DNA of 64,000 nt, taken from NCBI GenBank assembly GCA_964593705.1, contig CAZQIV010000017.1, positions 4,285 to 68,284 on the forward strand. Direction: 5' to 3'. Both the position numbers and the translations under genes were made by a program. The notes below the pieces were generated by a model. It saw only the letters and a program-made list of their open reading frames with translations. It had not been told where the DNA came from and ran no database searches. Positions 52,789 through 62,065 of this stretch are shown here, piece by piece (positions within the stretch are counted from its first letter, which is position 1; the number at the start of each line of letters is the position of its first letter). The stretch comes from SABY01 sp964593705 (GTDB taxonomy: Bacteria; Bacteroidota; Bacteroidia; Bacteroidales; 4484-276).

Positions 52789-53973
52789 TTAAAAATTTAG
52801 AAACGGCTGTTTATTTGTTGGCACTTCTGTGTTTATCCAATTTATTTTTTCGGCATCTTCATGTAGCCAATTGAAAACATCATCTTTAATAAGACTCATA
52901 TATTCTTCGTCCTGTTCAAATAAAACAAACCTTCTCCCATTTTTCACAGCAGCTTTACCAGTGGTTCCAGTGCCTGCAAAAGGGTCAAGTATGACATCAT
53001 TTTTGAACGAATAATATTTGATTACTTTTTCAGCCAGTTCTAAGGGAAATACAGCTGGATGATTTTTATTATATGAAGGATGAATTTTCCATAAATTAGT
53101 TGTTTCGTAACCATCATCAATTTTAGATTCTTCAACTAATTTTTGGTCAGGGTGTTTTCGAATGTGCCAGTCAATTAATTTGTCTGTTTGTTTTCGATAA
53201 ACCAAAACATATTCAGTAACAGGAACTGGTTTGTACTGTAAGGGGCTTCTATCTGCTGCAAACCTTCTGCCACGACCTGTTGCCCAACCCGCTCCTTCTG
53301 GCTTGACCCAATGAATATCATCTATAAATTCAAAACCTTCTTCGATAAAAAGTCTATGAAAGTCAAAAGGAACTGCAATTCTTCTTGATGCTTCACTTCG
53401 GCTGGCACGCCTAATTAAAACAGGAGAAATATTCATAACGAAAAACCTGCCTTCGTTCAGGACTCTGTGTGCTTGGTGAATTATTTTTCTGATTTTAAGA
53501 AGATATCCTTCATAAGTTAAATATTCAGAATATTCAGGCCTTGCATTATAATATGGTGGTGATGTGAAAACTAAATCAACCGATTCACTTGGTGTTTCTT
53601 GCAGCAAAATCTCTGAATCACCAAGTCCAATTGTGTTCCTCAAATTTGAAATTTTCGGAATTGAATTTCCATTCTTCTTTACTTCTTTTCCATTTTTTCT
53701 ACCAAGTAATCTTGATTCGAGTACTTCTTTATTTGTTGTTTTCTTTTCATTAATTAATGTCGAAATTGCATCAATTACGATTTCACCAATACTTTCATTA
53801 TTTTTTGATTTTACCGGAACTCTCCATATATGATACCTATCATCAACTTCAGGTAATCCAAATTCTATAGCTTTTTCAAGCTCAATTGATTTTAAAAAAT
53901 TGCGTGAAACCGTCTTTGCTTGTTCCACTGTAGTTATTTTGTAGTTTCTTTTTTTCGTTACGCTATTTCTCAT
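52789..53973 (-). CDS. DNA methyltransferase, beta class (N4-cytosine type)
   Basis: A 394-residue methyltransferase. Motif IV TSPPYYN (about residue 153) precedes motif I DPFAGTGTTG (about 345), which defines the beta class; SPPY is typical of N4-cytosine (or some N6-adenine) enzymes. It should protect the host from the endonuclease that follows at 52787. Its start overlaps the end of the HTH controller gene by 11 bp, so the operon order is controller, methylase, endonuclease. Confidence 0.88.
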   Translation of the reverse strand: MRNSVTKKRNYKITTVEQAKTVSRNFLKSIELEKAIEFGLPEVDDRYHIWRVPVKSKNNESIGEIVIDAISTLINEKKTTNKEVLESRLLGRKNGKEVKKNGNSIPKISNLRNTIGLGDSEILLQETPSESVDLVFTSPPYYNARPEYSEYLTYEGYLLKIRKIIHQAHRVLNEGRFFVMNISPVLIRRASRSEASRRIAVPFDFHRLFIEEGFEFIDDIHWVKPEGAGWATGRGRRFAADRSPLQYKPVPVTEYVLVYRKQTDKLIDWHIRKHPDQKLVEESKIDDGYETTNLWKIHPSYNKNHPAVFPLELAEKVIKYYSFKNDVILDPFAGTGTTGKAAVKNGRRFVLFEQDEEYMSLIKDDVFNWLHEDAEKINWINTEVPTNKQPFLNF

Positions 53974-54169
53974 CTTTATTTTTAATTTTAGTCAATAATT
54001 GGTCAATTTCGACATCAAGAATACCTGCAATTTGATATAATACTTCAAGTCTCGGTTGCTGTCGGTTTTGAGCATAACCATTTACCATATTATAACTCTT
54101 GCCAAGTTTTTCTGCAAGCCAGGTTTGTTTTATTCCTTTTTCTTCAAGTATTTCTTTAATTCTATTCAT
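53963..54169 (-). CDS. XRE-family controller (C) protein of the R-M system
   Basis: A 68-residue helix-turn-helix protein (IKQTWLAEKLGKSYNMVNGYAQNRQ, shown here as KQTWLAEKLGKSYNMVN). It is small, first in the operon and overlaps the methyltransferase start, as C proteins do. Such regulators delay endonuclease expression after entry into a new host. Its binding site would lie in 54170-54230, which holds no obvious C box that I can assign. Confidence 0.8.
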   Translation of the reverse strand: MNRIKEILEEKGIKQTWLAEKLGKSYNMVNGYAQNRQQPRLEVLYQIAGILDVEIDQLLTKIKNKDEK

Positions 54170-54426
54170 TTCGCAAAAATATCAGATTGCTAAAATAGAT
54201 TAATTATCTCATTTTTCAATATATAAAATGTTTGATTTTTCAACAGTTAATAAGAGCGTTGGAATGGAGAATGCTCTTTTGGATGCCATGCATTTGATAT
54301 TGCATTGGGGCATACAAATATGCCTGAATGTGGGAGACTTTTCATTTTGTTTTTTTATGTAGCTAATTTTCAAATATCATTGACTTTTTTTTCAACTTAC
54401 TTGTAATAATGGCAACAAACCTATTA

Positions 54427-55701
54427 TTATTCATCCCTCAATGCATCAATAGGCCTTACGCTTACAGCTCGCTTTGCAGGAATTAAGCCGGCAAAAGCTC
54501 CTGAAATAATTAAGATAATCAACGAGGTTACGGCAATCCTAAAATCAATCTCCGGATTTTTAAACATTTCATTTTCTACACCAAAGGTGATAAGTGCATA
54601 ATTTAGACCTTCAACCAGGGCGACTCCCGCAACCAATCCGAGGTATCCGGCAAGTGAGGTGAGAAAGATAGATTCGATTATGATTTGAGTCATTACATTG
54701 CCGGGAGTAGCGCCGATGGCTCGCTGAATGCCAATTTCGCGCGTACGTTCTTTTACAATTACAAGCATAATATTGCTTATCCCGATAACGCCAGCAAGCA
54801 AAGTGCCAATACCCACAACCCATATTAAGCCCGAAATACCTGCAAACAAACCTGTCATCTGATTAAATTCTTCTTCAAGGTTGAAATGGCCAAAGGCTTC
54901 ATCATCGTCAGGATGGATGGAATGACGGCGAGATAGCAGGTCTATTACTTTTGTTTCGATAACTGAAGCCGGCACATTATCATTGGAAGTAATCGAAAAC
55001 CATCCCACAAAATCACCATAATTGTAGGTTTTCTGCAATGTAGTAAAGGGAATGTAGATGCTTTGTTCTTTTTCGCCCCCAAAATTTATGTTTGTATTCA
55101 AGGGTTTAAACACTCCCACCACCTGAAAATACACTCCCTGAATCCGGATGTATTGTCCAACGGGATTGTCCTCTTTTTCGAAAAGTAATTCACGAACCCG
55201 GGTGCCAATCACGGCTATTTTCCTCCGTTCCCCAATGTCTTTCTGATTAATAAACCTTCCCTCGAAAATATCCATCGGATCAATAAGATTCCAGTCGGGA
55301 TATTCACCAAGTATCGAAAAAGCCCCGGTCTTATTGTCTCTCACCACATTGTTGGTGCCATCACCCGAGGATCATCCCTGAATTTTTGGTGCAAGATATT
55401 TGATTTCAGGAATGTTTTGTCGCAAGGCTTCAATATCATCATTCCTAAAGTTTACATTACGGCCACGGGGCAAGCCCTTGTAAGGCATGGTGGTTCGTTG
55501 CCCCCATACAAAAACGCTATTGGTAGCAAAATCTCCCATCCCACTACTTACTCCATTTTCGAGCCCCTTGCCCGAGCCCAGCATGATCATCAACATAAAA
55601 ATGCCCCAAAACACCCCGAAGGCTGTCATGAAAGTGCGCAGCTTATTCTTTTTAAGCGTGTGGAAAATTTCCTGCCATAAGTCCGGATCGAAGAATCGCA
55701 T
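54427..55701 (-). pseudogene. MacB-like ABC transporter permease with an in-frame TGA
   Basis: The frame 55701-55372 (MRFFDPDLWQEIFHTLKK...) ends in TGA after PKIQG; the same frame continues SSGDGTNNVVRDNKTGAFS... to a normal MacB/FtsX C-terminus (RPIDALRDE). Comparison with the paralogue at 56271 suggests a Trp at that point, so one TGG-to-TGA change explains the break. Intact, it would be about 424 residues: an N-terminal helix, a MacB periplasmic core and three C-terminal FtsX helices. No ABC ATPase gene is in the window. Confidence 0.8.
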
Positions 55702-56270
55702 CGGTGTGTTGGGTTAATGGATAATCGTTATTTGTTAATTGGCATTTTTGACTGTTGACTACCTATCCCGAAAAAAAGAAAATTTTCTCCAAAGAAGTCC
55801 TTCGTACAATCAATCATATAGTCATTCTATAATTCAATTGTTTCAGTTCCCGCAGTGGCGGGATTTCCCCGAAAAAACGGGGCAGGCTGCTACGCTCAAC
55901 ATTCAATCATTCTCATTTTCGCTTCGTTCGCCTCTTTCGCTTCGTTCTCTCAAGTCGCTAAAGTCTCTTCGTTCTCTAAAGTCTCTTCCTTCGCCTGTTT
56001 CAGTCATTCAGTTCCCGCAAGGGCGGGATTTCGCTTCGCTCAACATTCAATCATTCTCATTTTCGCTTCGTTCGCCTCTTTCGCTTCGTTCNNNNNNNNN
56101 NNNNNNNNNNNNNNNNNNNNNNNNNNNNNNNNNNNNNNNNNNNNNNNNNNNNNNNNNNNNNNNNNNNNNNNNNNNNNNNNNNNNNNNNNNNAGTCATTCA
56201 GTTCCCGCAAGGGCGGGATTTCGCTTCGCTCAACATTCAATCATTCATTCAGTCATTCAATCATTCCGCA
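55702..56270. repeat. Long tandem repeat (~150 bp unit) with a 100-N assembly gap
   Basis: Three passes of a unit containing CAGTTCCCGCA.GGGCGGGATT, CGCTCAACATTCAATCATTC and TTCGCTTCGTTCGCCTC, followed by TCTCTTCG/AAGTCTC words, surround 100 N at 56092-56191. The first pass (about 55845) is divergent; the other two are nearly identical. It separates two permease paralogues and contains no gene; the ORFs across it are artefacts of repetition. Confidence 0.9.
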
Positions 56271-57503
56271 TCACTCATCCCTCAAAGCATCAACAGGCCT
56301 GATGGAAGCAGCTCGTTTGGCCGGAAAATAACCTGCAAGCATCCTGGCAATTATTAATAATAATGTTGCGCCGATGGCAATGCTGAGGTTAGCCTCGGGG
56401 TTTCTGAAAAATTCTGTTTGTATGTGTGGTGAAATCAATTCAAGAAGCCCCACCCCCAACACCAGTCCTATGTATCCCGAAAGTGCCGTAATAAAAACTG
56501 CTTCCTGCATAATTAGCATAATAATCGAAAATGGCGTTGCTCCCATCGATTTACGGATACCTATTTCCTTGGTGCGTTCTTTCACAGCAATCATCATAAT
56601 ATTGCTAACCCCGACAATACCGGCTATAATTGTTCCAACGCCAATTATCCAAATAAACATCCGGATGGCCGCAAATAAATCGAGGAATTTCTTGAATTCT
56701 TCCACACTATTCCAAATAAACATGGCGCTTTCGTCCTCCAAGTCAAAGTTATGCCGAACCGACATTTTCGATCTTATGTCTTCTTCAACCACCTTGCTTT
56801 CAGCTACTGTTGCAGCACCCACGGTAACTGCGAGTGTTTGAAGCCTGTCTCGTCCGGCAAATACTTTTTGCCCGGTGCTAACAGGTAAGTAAACCGTTCG
56901 CTGGTTATCCTGCCGGCCATCATCATCTTCAAAAACGCCAATCACCTTAAAAGGAATCCCTTTAATGTTGATGTATTTCCCCATGGGATCTTCTTCCTTA
57001 AAAAGAGCATCTTTAACATTAATTCCAATGCTTGCCACCTTCAGACTCTTTTCCACATCGAAGTTATTTACAAACCTGCCTTCGAGTATATTTATTTTTT
57101 CGATAATCTTATAATCGGGATGAACCGTGCGAATATCAAAGTTGCCATAGTTATTTTTATAGCTTACGGTATTATCGCCCCACAGGTTAAGCCTTCCCGA
57201 AATCAGATCGACACCATCCACATTTTGTTTCAGTTGATTATAATCACGGTTATCAAATTCGATGAAACGACCCGGTTTTAAACCTTTGTAGGCCATGGTA
57301 GTTCTTCCTCCCCAAACCCAGAGCGTGTTTGTTGCCGATGATTTAAACTGATCACGGACACCATTCTCTAGCCCGTGTCCCGATCCCAACAAAATAATAA
57401 GCATAAAAATCCCCCAGGCTACACTGAAGCCTGTGAGGAAAGTCCTTAGCTTATTTTTTTTGATGGTGCTAAAAATTTCTTCCCATCTGTCGATAAAAAC
57501 CAT
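56271..57503 (-). CDS. MacB-like ABC transporter permease
   Basis: A 410-residue permease, intact. An N-terminal membrane helix (TFLTGFSVAWGIFMLIILLGSG), a MacB_PCD periplasmic domain (about 45-250), and the FtsX unit of three helices (about 285-400) ending RPVDALRDE. It is paralogous to the broken gene at 54427-55701. MacB-type permeases move lipoproteins, peptides or drugs out with a separate ATPase; no ATPase is nearby, so the substrate is unknown. Confidence 0.9.
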   Translation of the reverse strand: MVFIDRWEEIFSTIKKNKLRTFLTGFSVAWGIFMLIILLGSGHGLENGVRDQFKSSATNTLWVWGGRTTMAYKGLKPGRFIEFDNRDYNQLKQNVDGVDLISGRLNLWGDNTVSYKNNYGNFDIRTVHPDYKIIEKINILEGRFVNNFDVEKSLKVASIGINVKDALFKEEDPMGKYINIKGIPFKVIGVFEDDDGRQDNQRTVYLPVSTGQKVFAGRDRLQTLAVTVGAATVAESKVVEEDIRSKMSVRHNFDLEDESAMFIWNSVEEFKKFLDLFAAIRMFIWIIGVGTIIAGIVGVSNIMMIAVKERTKEIGIRKSMGATPFSIIMLIMQEAVFITALSGYIGLVLGVGLLELISPHIQTEFFRNPEANLSIAIGATLLLIIARMLAGYFPAKRAASIRPVDALRDE

Positions 57504-57647
57504 TTAAAAAATATTTTGCCGCATCAAACATAACAATTTTTTTAATGATAGATTTTGTAATCTAATATCTAATACAATTATATGTTATAGATGTAAATTT
57601 GACGGCTTTGAAAATTAAAAAAATGATAAACTTAAACTATTCACATT

Positions 57648-58682
57648 ATGCTATCTCCATTATTTAGCCATTTATTAATTCCATTTTTGATGGCCATGTT
57701 TTTGGCCATCAACATGGGTGGAAGCGGAACCGCTCCAGCATTCTCTGCAGCTTACGGTTCTAACGTTATTCGCAAGAGTATCATACCCGGAGTTTTTGGT
57801 ATAATGGTTTTTATCGGGGCTATTGTGGCCGGAAAAGGTACGGCAACTACCATGGGAAAAGGCTTGCTTGCTCCCGAAATGATGACTTTCGAACTGGTTT
57901 CGATCATACTTTTCGCCATAGCCATATCCTTGTTAATAGCCAATCTTGCCGGGATACCTCAGTCAACAAGTCAGTCAACAGTCTTTGCTGTTTCGGCTGC
58001 AGCATTTTATTATCATTCCCTCAATTCTCAAAAATTGTTAACGGAAATTGTTCCCACCTGGTTTATTCTTCCGGTAATTTCCTTCGCATTGTGTTTTTTA
58101 ATCGGGAAGTATATTTACAAACCATTAAGAAAGAGAGGCTACACTATTTCGCACAAAGTAAACGAAAGCCCAATACTCAAAACTGCAATTGTTGTTATGT
58201 CGATGTATGTGGCATTTTCGATTGGTGCCAATAACGTGGCAAATGCCGCAGGTCCTATTGCTTCGATGACAGCCAATGAATTGGGCATTGGGCTTAACGA
58301 AAATTTTACACTCATCATGATTATTGCTACCTTGATTGTTGCTCCATGTTTTGGTATTGGGAGTTCGCTATTCGGCCATAAACTTGTACAAAAAACCGGC
58401 AAAGAAATTTTGCTTTTTGGCCGGGTTGAAGCCGTAATTATTGCCTTTGTCTCGGCAAGCCTTTTGCTCATGGCCTCAATCTCCAAAGGTATCCCCACCT
58501 CGCTGGTTCAACTTAACGTAGCTGCTATTCTCGGAATTGGTGTATCAAAACTTGGTTTTAAGAATATTTTTAAGAAAACTGAAGTCAACAAGTTTTTCCT
58601 GATGTGGATCATATCGCCCATTATAGCCTCAACCATTACTATTGTAGCCATTGTTATTGCCGAAAAAATCGGGATTATATAA
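57648..58682 (+). CDS. PiT-family inorganic phosphate transporter
   Basis: A 344-residue, about ten-helix permease with the two inverted PiT signatures: AINMGGSGTAPAFSAAYGS (about residues 20-38; first GAND-like repeat, degenerate) and FSIGANNVANAAGPIAS (about 191-207). It imports phosphate (or sulfate) with a cation. Length and helices fit the low-affinity PHO4/PiT class. A strong hairpin follows 80 bp after the stop. Confidence 0.88.
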   Translation: MLSPLFSHLLIPFLMAMFLAINMGGSGTAPAFSAAYGSNVIRKSIIPGVFGIMVFIGAIVAGKGTATTMGKGLLAPEMMTFELVSIILFAIAISLLIANLAGIPQSTSQSTVFAVSAAAFYYHSLNSQKLLTEIVPTWFILPVISFALCFLIGKYIYKPLRKRGYTISHKVNESPILKTAIVVMSMYVAFSIGANNVANAAGPIASMTANELGIGLNENFTLIMIIATLIVAPCFGIGSSLFGHKLVQKTGKEILLFGRVEAVIIAFVSASLLLMASISKGIPTSLVQLNVAAILGIGVSKLGFKNIFKKTEVNKFFLMWIISPIIASTITIVAIVIAEKIGII

Positions 58683-58761
58683 ATTTTAACAGGACATTAA
58701 CAAACTTTTATAATTTTTATCAGGCTACTTTATTCAGTTTCAAGTAATTTTACTTTTCTAT

Positions 58762-58824
58762 GAGTACCTTTTCTCTAATATTCTGCCATTTTTTGGCAGA
58801 ATAAATATTAGAGAAAAGGTACTC
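58762..58824 (+). terminator. Strong hairpin after the phosphate transporter
   Basis: GAGTACCTTTTCTCTAATAT (start of left arm) and its complement in AATATTAGAGAAAAGGTACT pair over about 25 bp around TTTTTT. Likely the transcription end of the transporter gene. The 99-bp MITE-like element begins inside its last bases. Confidence 0.65.
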
Positions 58825-58920
58825 AAGCAAAATTTAAAATGCATTGTCGATAATATGAAAGGTAGGTGAATAATAAAGCTCTAAATTGCAAAATATGCAT
58901 TTATAAATTTTGCCGACTAA
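58822..58920 (+). repeat. 99-bp MITE-like element, copy 2
   Basis: Same length and orientation as 25283-25381, with the terminal inverted repeats GCAAAATTTAAAATGCAT and ATGCATTTATAAATTTTGC conserved. It lies 38 bp upstream of the six-gene operon and could supply or alter its promoter. Confidence 0.75.
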
Positions 58921-58958
58921 GTTTGGTAAAATGAATTACTCAGAAAACACTAATTATT

Positions 58959-59627
58959 ATGAAAGATTTGTTTCAAATTGCAGCAGCCGAAATTGGAGTT
59001 AAAGAAATAAAAGGTGATAAAGACACACTGCGCATTGTGGATTATGCACAGGAATCAGGCTTTAACAGTATTACCGATGACGAAACACCCTGGTGTAGCA
59101 TATTTATAAATTGGTGCTGTATGAAAGCTGGTTTGCAACGCACCCATAAGGCCAATGCCCGGAGCTGGCTCACTGTTGGCCTGCCTGTCGAAAATCCAAT
59201 TCCCGGGGATATCGTGGTTTATTGGCGCAATAATCCGAAGTCCTGGCAAGGCCATGTAGGAATTTTTGTAGGATATTCAAAAGATCACCAGCTTGTATTT
59301 ACTCTTGGCGGAAACCAAAAAAACAGTGTTTCCATTCAGGGTTACGATGCTTCAAAAGTGCTTGGGTTTAGAAGACTTTCATCAGAGGGAAACATGGAAC
59401 TGCCATCAGGCAATTCATTACTAAAAGTTGGTAGCCGGGGCGATGAGGTAAAAAAATTACAGCAAATCCTCAACGACCTTGGATACAATTGTGGCGCTGC
59501 CGATGGGGTATTTGGCCCACGAACAGCCTCGCAACTTATGGCGCTTCAAAAAGCCGAAGGAAAAAAAGCAGATGGTATTTATGGAAAAGATACTATGGCT
59601 ATGATTGAGAATATCTTCCAACGTTAA
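58959..59627 (+). CDS. CHAP-like (TIGR02594-type) hydrolase with a peptidoglycan-binding domain
   Basis: A 222-residue protein without a signal peptide. The N-terminal domain has the NlpC/CHAP-type catalytic Cys46 (PWCSIFINW) and candidate His99 (GHVGIFVGY), as in TIGR02594 proteins. The C-terminal ~70 residues form a PG_binding_1 domain (GSRGDEVKKLQQILNDLGY, DGVFGPRT). It is predicted to cut peptidoglycan peptides. It is the first gene of a six-gene operon (58959-63182) of otherwise unknown proteins; lack of a signal peptide suggests release by lysis or export by partners, as for phage-type endolysins. Confidence 0.85.
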   Translation: MKDLFQIAAAEIGVKEIKGDKDTLRIVDYAQESGFNSITDDETPWCSIFINWCCMKAGLQRTHKANARSWLTVGLPVENPIPGDIVVYWRNNPKSWQGHVGIFVGYSKDHQLVFTLGGNQKNSVSIQGYDASKVLGFRRLSSEGNMELPSGNSLLKVGSRGDEVKKLQQILNDLGYNCGAADGVFGPRTASQLMALQKAEGKKADGIYGKDTMAMIENIFQR

Positions 59628-59668
59628 ATCTTAAAATTAAAATTCCACACTTCTAAAAAACATACATT

Positions 59669-60067
59669 ATGGCAAATGAAAACGATAAAGTAGGACAGAA
59701 GAATCTAAAAAACGGGTTTCAAAAGCTCCTGTCAAATATTGGCGAAGTAATCGCCGATGCGGCTTCCCTTGAAGTGGTTACTTTTTCCGGAGACTTCAAC
59801 TATAAAGCCAAGCAGGTAATTACCAATGACGTAAACAAAGTAAGGATAAACAACGTCCTTAAACTCATGACCCTCGAATCAGAAGTTGACCTTAAGCTTG
59901 TGGCTTACACCAACATAAAAATCGACTCTGATGTTACTACTTTTGTAAAAAGCGACCTTTCGCAGGATGACAATGATTTATTAAAACTTCACATGGAGAT
60001 GATCGAATCATCCAAAACATCGCGGCAGGCAGTAATCAACATGGTGAAGGATCTTATAAAAATATAA
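59669..60067 (+). CDS. Unknown operon protein (132 aa)
   Basis: A 132-residue soluble protein starting 41 bp after the hydrolase gene; its stop overlaps the next start by one base (TAATG). The N-terminal part has DAASLEVVTFSGDF (about residues 28-41), similar in pattern to segments near the starts of the fourth and fifth operon products. The rest is mixed alpha/beta (KLVAYTNIKIDSDVTTFV) with an amphipathic C-terminal helix. Family not recognised. Confidence 0.75.
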   Translation: MANENDKVGQKNLKNGFQKLLSNIGEVIADAASLEVVTFSGDFNYKAKQVITNDVNKVRINNVLKLMTLESEVDLKLVAYTNIKIDSDVTTFVKSDLSQDDNDLLKLHMEMIESSKTSRQAVINMVKDLIKI

Positions 60068-61692
60068 TGATCTCAAATGCTTCGGCATATATAATTTCTC
60101 AACTGGAGGAGGAACTAAAAACCCTCCCGGGGCGAAGAAATGAAATCACCCAACACCTGATCGAGTTGGGGTATATTTCTCTTCAAAAAGCCAATGCTTT
60201 GCGTGCCGGCGATATTATGGAGGCCAAAACAAAGTTCTTTGACGAAGTTTTGCAATCATCAATATTTTCGGAAGAATATGCTGAGAAATTAATGCTGGTT
60301 GGAAAGGATTTTGCCCTCAGCACACTTTTACGCAAAATCACAGATATTGACGAAGGCATCACATTTAGAGAGCTTCCTGAAAAAGGTGAAGTAAGCCTTA
60401 AAACGCGCCTGATCCATTATCGACTTGATATTTTCGGTTTATGGCCCATGGATGTTGCGATGCCTTTTTCATCGTTGAGCATTTTCAACTTAAATGTAAT
60501 TGCTGAATTCGCTAAATGCAAAACCCTTGAGGCTGTGAATTTCCTGGCTGATGTGGAACAGTTTACAGAACATTTACTTAAAATTCATCCCGAAGAAAAG
60601 TTTATCCTCATATTTAAATCACCTAAAGTTTCGGAAAAAACCAGGAAAACATTAGATTGGCGTCATCCATTCAAAAGGCAGCTTGTTGATGATTTTGGCG
60701 AAAGAACTAACTTTTTCAAGTATTTAAACAAAAACATACTTGTGAACAATCCCAAAAATGTGGATGTGAATTTCCTTCAAAAGGAAGCCGGCAACCCGTT
60801 TAAGAAATTTATTCTTCGGCTTATCCAGGTTTACCAGTGGAGAGATGGGTTTTACAGCGGTTTACTTGACAGCGACATTGGGGAAGTTACACTTAAGAGC
60901 ATGCTCGATGCCATTGATTTTTACAACAGCACCGAAAACCGGAATATTAAAACACATCGGGTAATCACATACCTGCATCAGGGATATTTTGTTTTTAACA
61001 GCCTGTTTTTTTTACAGGAATATATGATTGAAGATCCAAATCCGGCAAATCAAAATGGTGAATTTGATGTTCTTAATAATCTTTCTTCACAACTTGAACA
61101 ATCTAACGAAAAGGATCGTGCAGACTTTTCATCCAACATCAATAAATTAAAAGCAGACATATATTCAGAATCTGAACATGGACCCGGAGAAAAAAATGGG
61201 TTTTTGCGCAGGATATATTTTGGAATGAAAAAGTTGGTTCAAAAAGCTTTCAGGTTTGCCCGAAAAATATTTTCGTGGATTAAAGATAAAGTAGAAAAGG
61301 TGTGGGGATTTTTAAAAACCTTATTTAGAAATTTTTTCGAAAACCTGGAAATGGGGATCAGGGCCTTTGTTGACGGGATTAATTTCCTGTTTGGCCATAA
61401 ACCTTTGGAAAGTAGTAATGGGAATGAAATGATCATTTCAAAATTTAGTATTGATGGCGATTCGGTTTCGATTACTTCGGGCCAAATCAGCAATGTACTT
61501 CAAAGTCATCTCGAAACCATAGGGTACAATATTAATTCGATGAAATTTACGCTGGCTATTGTTGGTGGCATCCTAAAACTAATTGTTGGCATGGTAAATA
61601 TCATTACCTGGCCATTATTAGTAATTAACATTATCAAAATATACAAAAATATTTCGGCTTCGTTTCTGGAGCTTGGAGCATCTCAAAATTAA
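60067..61692 (+). CDS. Unknown operon protein with membrane segments (541 aa)
   Basis: The largest operon product. Residues 1-320 are helical; LIQVYQWRDGFYSGLLDSDI (252-271) is followed by GEVTLKSM, together resembling a degenerate peptidoglycan-binding repeat. Residues about 395-450 form strongly amphipathic, aromatic- and Lys-rich helices (RKIFSWIKDKVEKVWGFLKT), and about 500-535 carry one or two membrane helices (LAIVGGILKLIVGMVNIITW). It could insert into or deform a membrane. Coupled by one-base overlap to the gene before it. No family recognised. Confidence 0.75.
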   Translation: MISNASAYIISQLEEELKTLPGRRNEITQHLIELGYISLQKANALRAGDIMEAKTKFFDEVLQSSIFSEEYAEKLMLVGKDFALSTLLRKITDIDEGITFRELPEKGEVSLKTRLIHYRLDIFGLWPMDVAMPFSSLSIFNLNVIAEFAKCKTLEAVNFLADVEQFTEHLLKIHPEEKFILIFKSPKVSEKTRKTLDWRHPFKRQLVDDFGERTNFFKYLNKNILVNNPKNVDVNFLQKEAGNPFKKFILRLIQVYQWRDGFYSGLLDSDIGEVTLKSMLDAIDFYNSTENRNIKTHRVITYLHQGYFVFNSLFFLQEYMIEDPNPANQNGEFDVLNNLSSQLEQSNEKDRADFSSNINKLKADIYSESEHGPGEKNGFLRRIYFGMKKLVQKAFRFARKIFSWIKDKVEKVWGFLKTLFRNFFENLEMGIRAFVDGINFLFGHKPLESSNGNEMIISKFSIDGDSVSITSGQISNVLQSHLETIGYNINSMKFTLAIVGGILKLIVGMVNIITWPLLVINIIKIYKNISASFLELGASQN

Positions 61693-61735
61693 CCTTTTAA
61701 TTGTAATTTTATCATAAACTAAAATAATTTAAATC

Positions 61736-62062
61736 ATGAGCAAAATAGACGACATTCTGCAAAAAATCGAAAATGGAATAACAGATTTAACCCAACTTAA
61801 AATTCAAACGGTAATGGGAAAACTGGAAATCGACAGCAATAAGGAAATCGATTTTGTTACAGACCAGGAAATTGATGGTATTATTAGTAAAATTGATCTT
61901 ATCGATGGAGACATCACCACGCAAATCACCGAAAAATTTTACCAGAAATATCCGGAGTTGGTTCAGTTTCATCAGTCGCGCGAAGCTAAAGGGCATGAGA
62001 TTATCGAAGGAAACATTATGGCTTTGGGAACTATTGTTTCCACGCTTAAAGAGATGTTTTAA
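61736..62062 (+). CDS. Unknown operon protein (108 aa)
   Basis: A 108-residue acidic protein. Its N-terminus has GITDLTQLKIQTVMGKLEID, which matches in pattern the second and fifth operon products (D-x-x-x-L-[KE]-[IV]-x-T). The remainder is helical. It lies 3 bp before the next gene, so coupled translation is likely. No known family. Confidence 0.7.
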   Translation: MSKIDDILQKIENGITDLTQLKIQTVMGKLEIDSNKEIDFVTDQEIDGIISKIDLIDGDITTQITEKFYQKYPELVQFHQSREAKGHEIIEGNIMALGTIVSTLKEMF

Positions 62063-62065
62063 GTC

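Noticed and set aside
7319..55374. Genome-wide reassignment of TGA to Trp
   Set aside because: TGA is used as a normal stop elsewhere, including in the coupled kinase/regulator overlap at 48179-48182.
55739..56331. Overlapping plus-strand ORFs across the second N gap
   Set aside because: They are low-complexity translations of the tandem repeat and pass through 100 N.
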